DNA from: T3SED10-47 sp046483725
GTDB lineage: Bacteria > Bipolaricaulota > Bipolaricaulia > Bipolaricaulales > Bipolaricaulaceae
DNA length: 6,360 bases
Assembly: GCA_046483725.1 (NCBI GenBank)
Contig: JAWOCQ010000005.1
Coordinates: 1-6,360 of the forward strand
Direction of reading: 5' to 3'
Both the position numbers and the translations under genes were made by a program. This document shows positions 5,421-6,360 of the stretch, piece by piece; the first letter of the stretch is position 1, and each line of letters opens with the position of its first letter. The notes under the pieces are model-generated. The model was given only the letters and a program-made list of their open reading frames with translations. It did not search any database and was not told the origin of the DNA.

Positions 5421-5449
5421 AAGTCAACAGGAAAACGAGGAGGTAGTGA

Positions 5450-6360
5450 ATGACGCGGAATATAGCGGAACTGTTGGAAGACGAGGCGTCGTACCTTCTG
5501 GAACACAAGTGCCAGACAATCGACAAATCGCAGCTGCACCTCCCCGGACCCGACTTCCCGGACCGGGTGTTCGCGGACAGCGACCGTAACAACCGGACGC
5601 TGGGCAGCCTCCAGTGGCTGTTCAACCATGGTCGGCTGGGCGGAACTGGGTATCTTTCGATCCTTCCCGTGGACCAGGGTATCGAGCATTCCGCTGGGGC
5701 TTCTTTTGCCCCGAACCCCGCGTACTTCGACCCCGAGAACATCGTGAAGCTGGCCATCGAAGGGGGATGCAACGCTGTGGCCTCCACCCTCGGCGTCCTG
5801 GGAGGCGTGTCCCGCAAGTACGCACACAAGATCCCCTTCATCCTCAAGTTCAACCATAACGAACTCCTCACCTACCCGAGCAAGTACGACCAACGGCTGT
5901 TCGCCTCCGTGGAGCAGGCCTGGGATATGGGTGCCGCCGCCGTAGGGGCCACCGTGTACTTCGGCTCCCCCGAGTCGTCGCGCCAGATCGAGGAAATCAG
6001 CAACGCTTTCGAGCGGGCCCATGATCTTGGTATGGCCACGATCCTCTGGTGCTACACCCGCAACAATGCCTTCAAACAGGGTGACAAGGACTACCACACC
6101 GCAGCGGACCTCACCGGGCAGGCCAACCACCTGGGCGCCACCATCGGGGCGGACATCATCAAGCAAAAGCTCCCCACGACCAACGGAGGGTTCACAGCCC
6201 TCGGGTTCGGAAAAACACACCCCGCCATGTACGAAAGGCTGTGCTCTGACCACCCCATCGACCTCACCCGCTACCAAGTGGCTAACTGCTACCTGGGCCG
6301 CGTGGGGCTGATCAATTCCGGTGGAGCGGCCGGCAAGGACGACCTGCGCCAGGCGGTGAG
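5450..6360 (+). CDS. fbaB: Class I fructose-1,6-bisphosphate aldolase (FbaB/DhnA type), 3' end outside the window
   Basis: The ATG at 5450 is preceded by a strong AGGAGG (5438-5443) with 6-nt spacing. The frame stays open to the right edge, giving 303 residues of an expected 350 or so. The sequence closely follows E. coli FbaB from memory: GRLGGTGYLSILPVDQGIEH (61-80), SAGASFAPNPAYFDPENIVK (81-100), then GAAAVGATVYFGSPESSRQI (161-180) and ADLTGQANHLGATIGADIIK (219-238). K238 in GADIIKQK aligns with the family's Schiff-base lysine, and VDQGIEH holds the conserved active-site Asp. The enzyme cleaves fructose-1,6-bisphosphate to dihydroxyacetone phosphate and glyceraldehyde-3-phosphate through a lysine imine, without metal, and works in glycolysis or gluconeogenesis in the cytoplasm. 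The end (YLGRVGLINSGGAAGKDDLR, 281-300) keeps the phosphate-binding region. No disruption is visible. It is divergent from the ATP-cone kinase. Confidence 0.95.
   Translation, partial: MTRNIAELLEDEASYLLEHKCQTIDKSQLHLPGPDFPDRVFADSDRNNRTLGSLQWLFNHGRLGGTGYLSILPVDQGIEHSAGASFAPNPAYFDPENIVKLAIEGGCNAVASTLGVLGGVSRKYAHKIPFILKFNHNELLTYPSKYDQRLFASVEQAWDMGAAAVGATVYFGSPESSRQIEEISNAFERAHDLGMATILWCYTRNNAFKQGDKDYHTAADLTGQANHLGATIGADIIKQKLPTTNGGFTALGFGKTHPAMYERLCSDHPIDLTRYQVANCYLGRVGLINSGGAAGKDDLRQAV

Noticed and set aside
5336..6277. A 313-codon minus-strand ORF opposite fbaB, and a second one at 5305-5871.
   Set aside because: Both are antisense to an unmistakable fbaB gene. Their V/G/E- or R/S/P-rich composition is typical of the complement of GC-rich coding sequence, and they match no family.

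Overview
The window is GC-rich bacterial DNA with four conserved metabolic genes at its two ends and about 2 kb of decayed, mobile-element-scarred sequence in the middle. The gene content (an acyl-CoA dehydratase activase-type protein, a class III CoA-transferase, an E. coli FbaB-type class I aldolase and an ATP-cone nucleoside/sugar kinase) suits an anaerobic or facultative bacterium. Two genes have a promoter -10 box placed so that the transcript would start at or within 2 nt of the start codon. Leaderless starts are common in Actinobacteriota and Deinococcus-like lineages, so an uncultivated high-GC actinobacterial or Chloroflexota-type lineage is a guess. No marker here fixes the taxon.

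Left part (1-1865, + strand): the 3' end of a 2-hydroxyacyl-CoA dehydratase/activase-related gene, then a near-perfect 23-bp inverted repeat that supplies that gene's last codons and stop and also holds the -35 region of the next gene, then a complete CaiB/BaiF CoA-transferase (693-1865). Both genes act on acyl-CoA thioesters and may share a pathway.

Middle (1866-3836): a gene-poor zone. It holds a GC-rich palindrome related to the repeat at 607-672, a doubtful minus-strand ORF with a signal-peptide-like start, the 3' stump of an IS3-family transposase with its right terminal repeat, an orphan exported protein (2716-3438) immediately after that IS end, and a frameshifted internal fragment of glyceraldehyde-3-phosphate dehydrogenase (about 3578-3807). 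The GAPDH piece still shows its active-site motif but has lost both ends.

Right part (3837-6360): two divergent genes sharing a 152-bp promoter region. On the minus strand is a 486-residue protein with an N-terminal ATP-cone fused to a uridine-kinase/phosphoribulokinase-type P-loop kinase; its consensus TATAAT box predicts a leaderless GTG start. On the plus strand is fbaB, class I fructose-1,6-bisphosphate aldolase, with a strong AGGAGG site, running off the window after 303 codons. The aldolase beside a GAPDH relic hints that this was once a larger central-carbon locus.

I found no CRISPR array, rRNA, convincing tRNA or intact mobile element. The most notable items are the repeat/promoter/stop-codon overlap at 607-693, the GAPDH relic, the leaderless ATP-cone kinase, and the orphan exported gene next to the IS scar.
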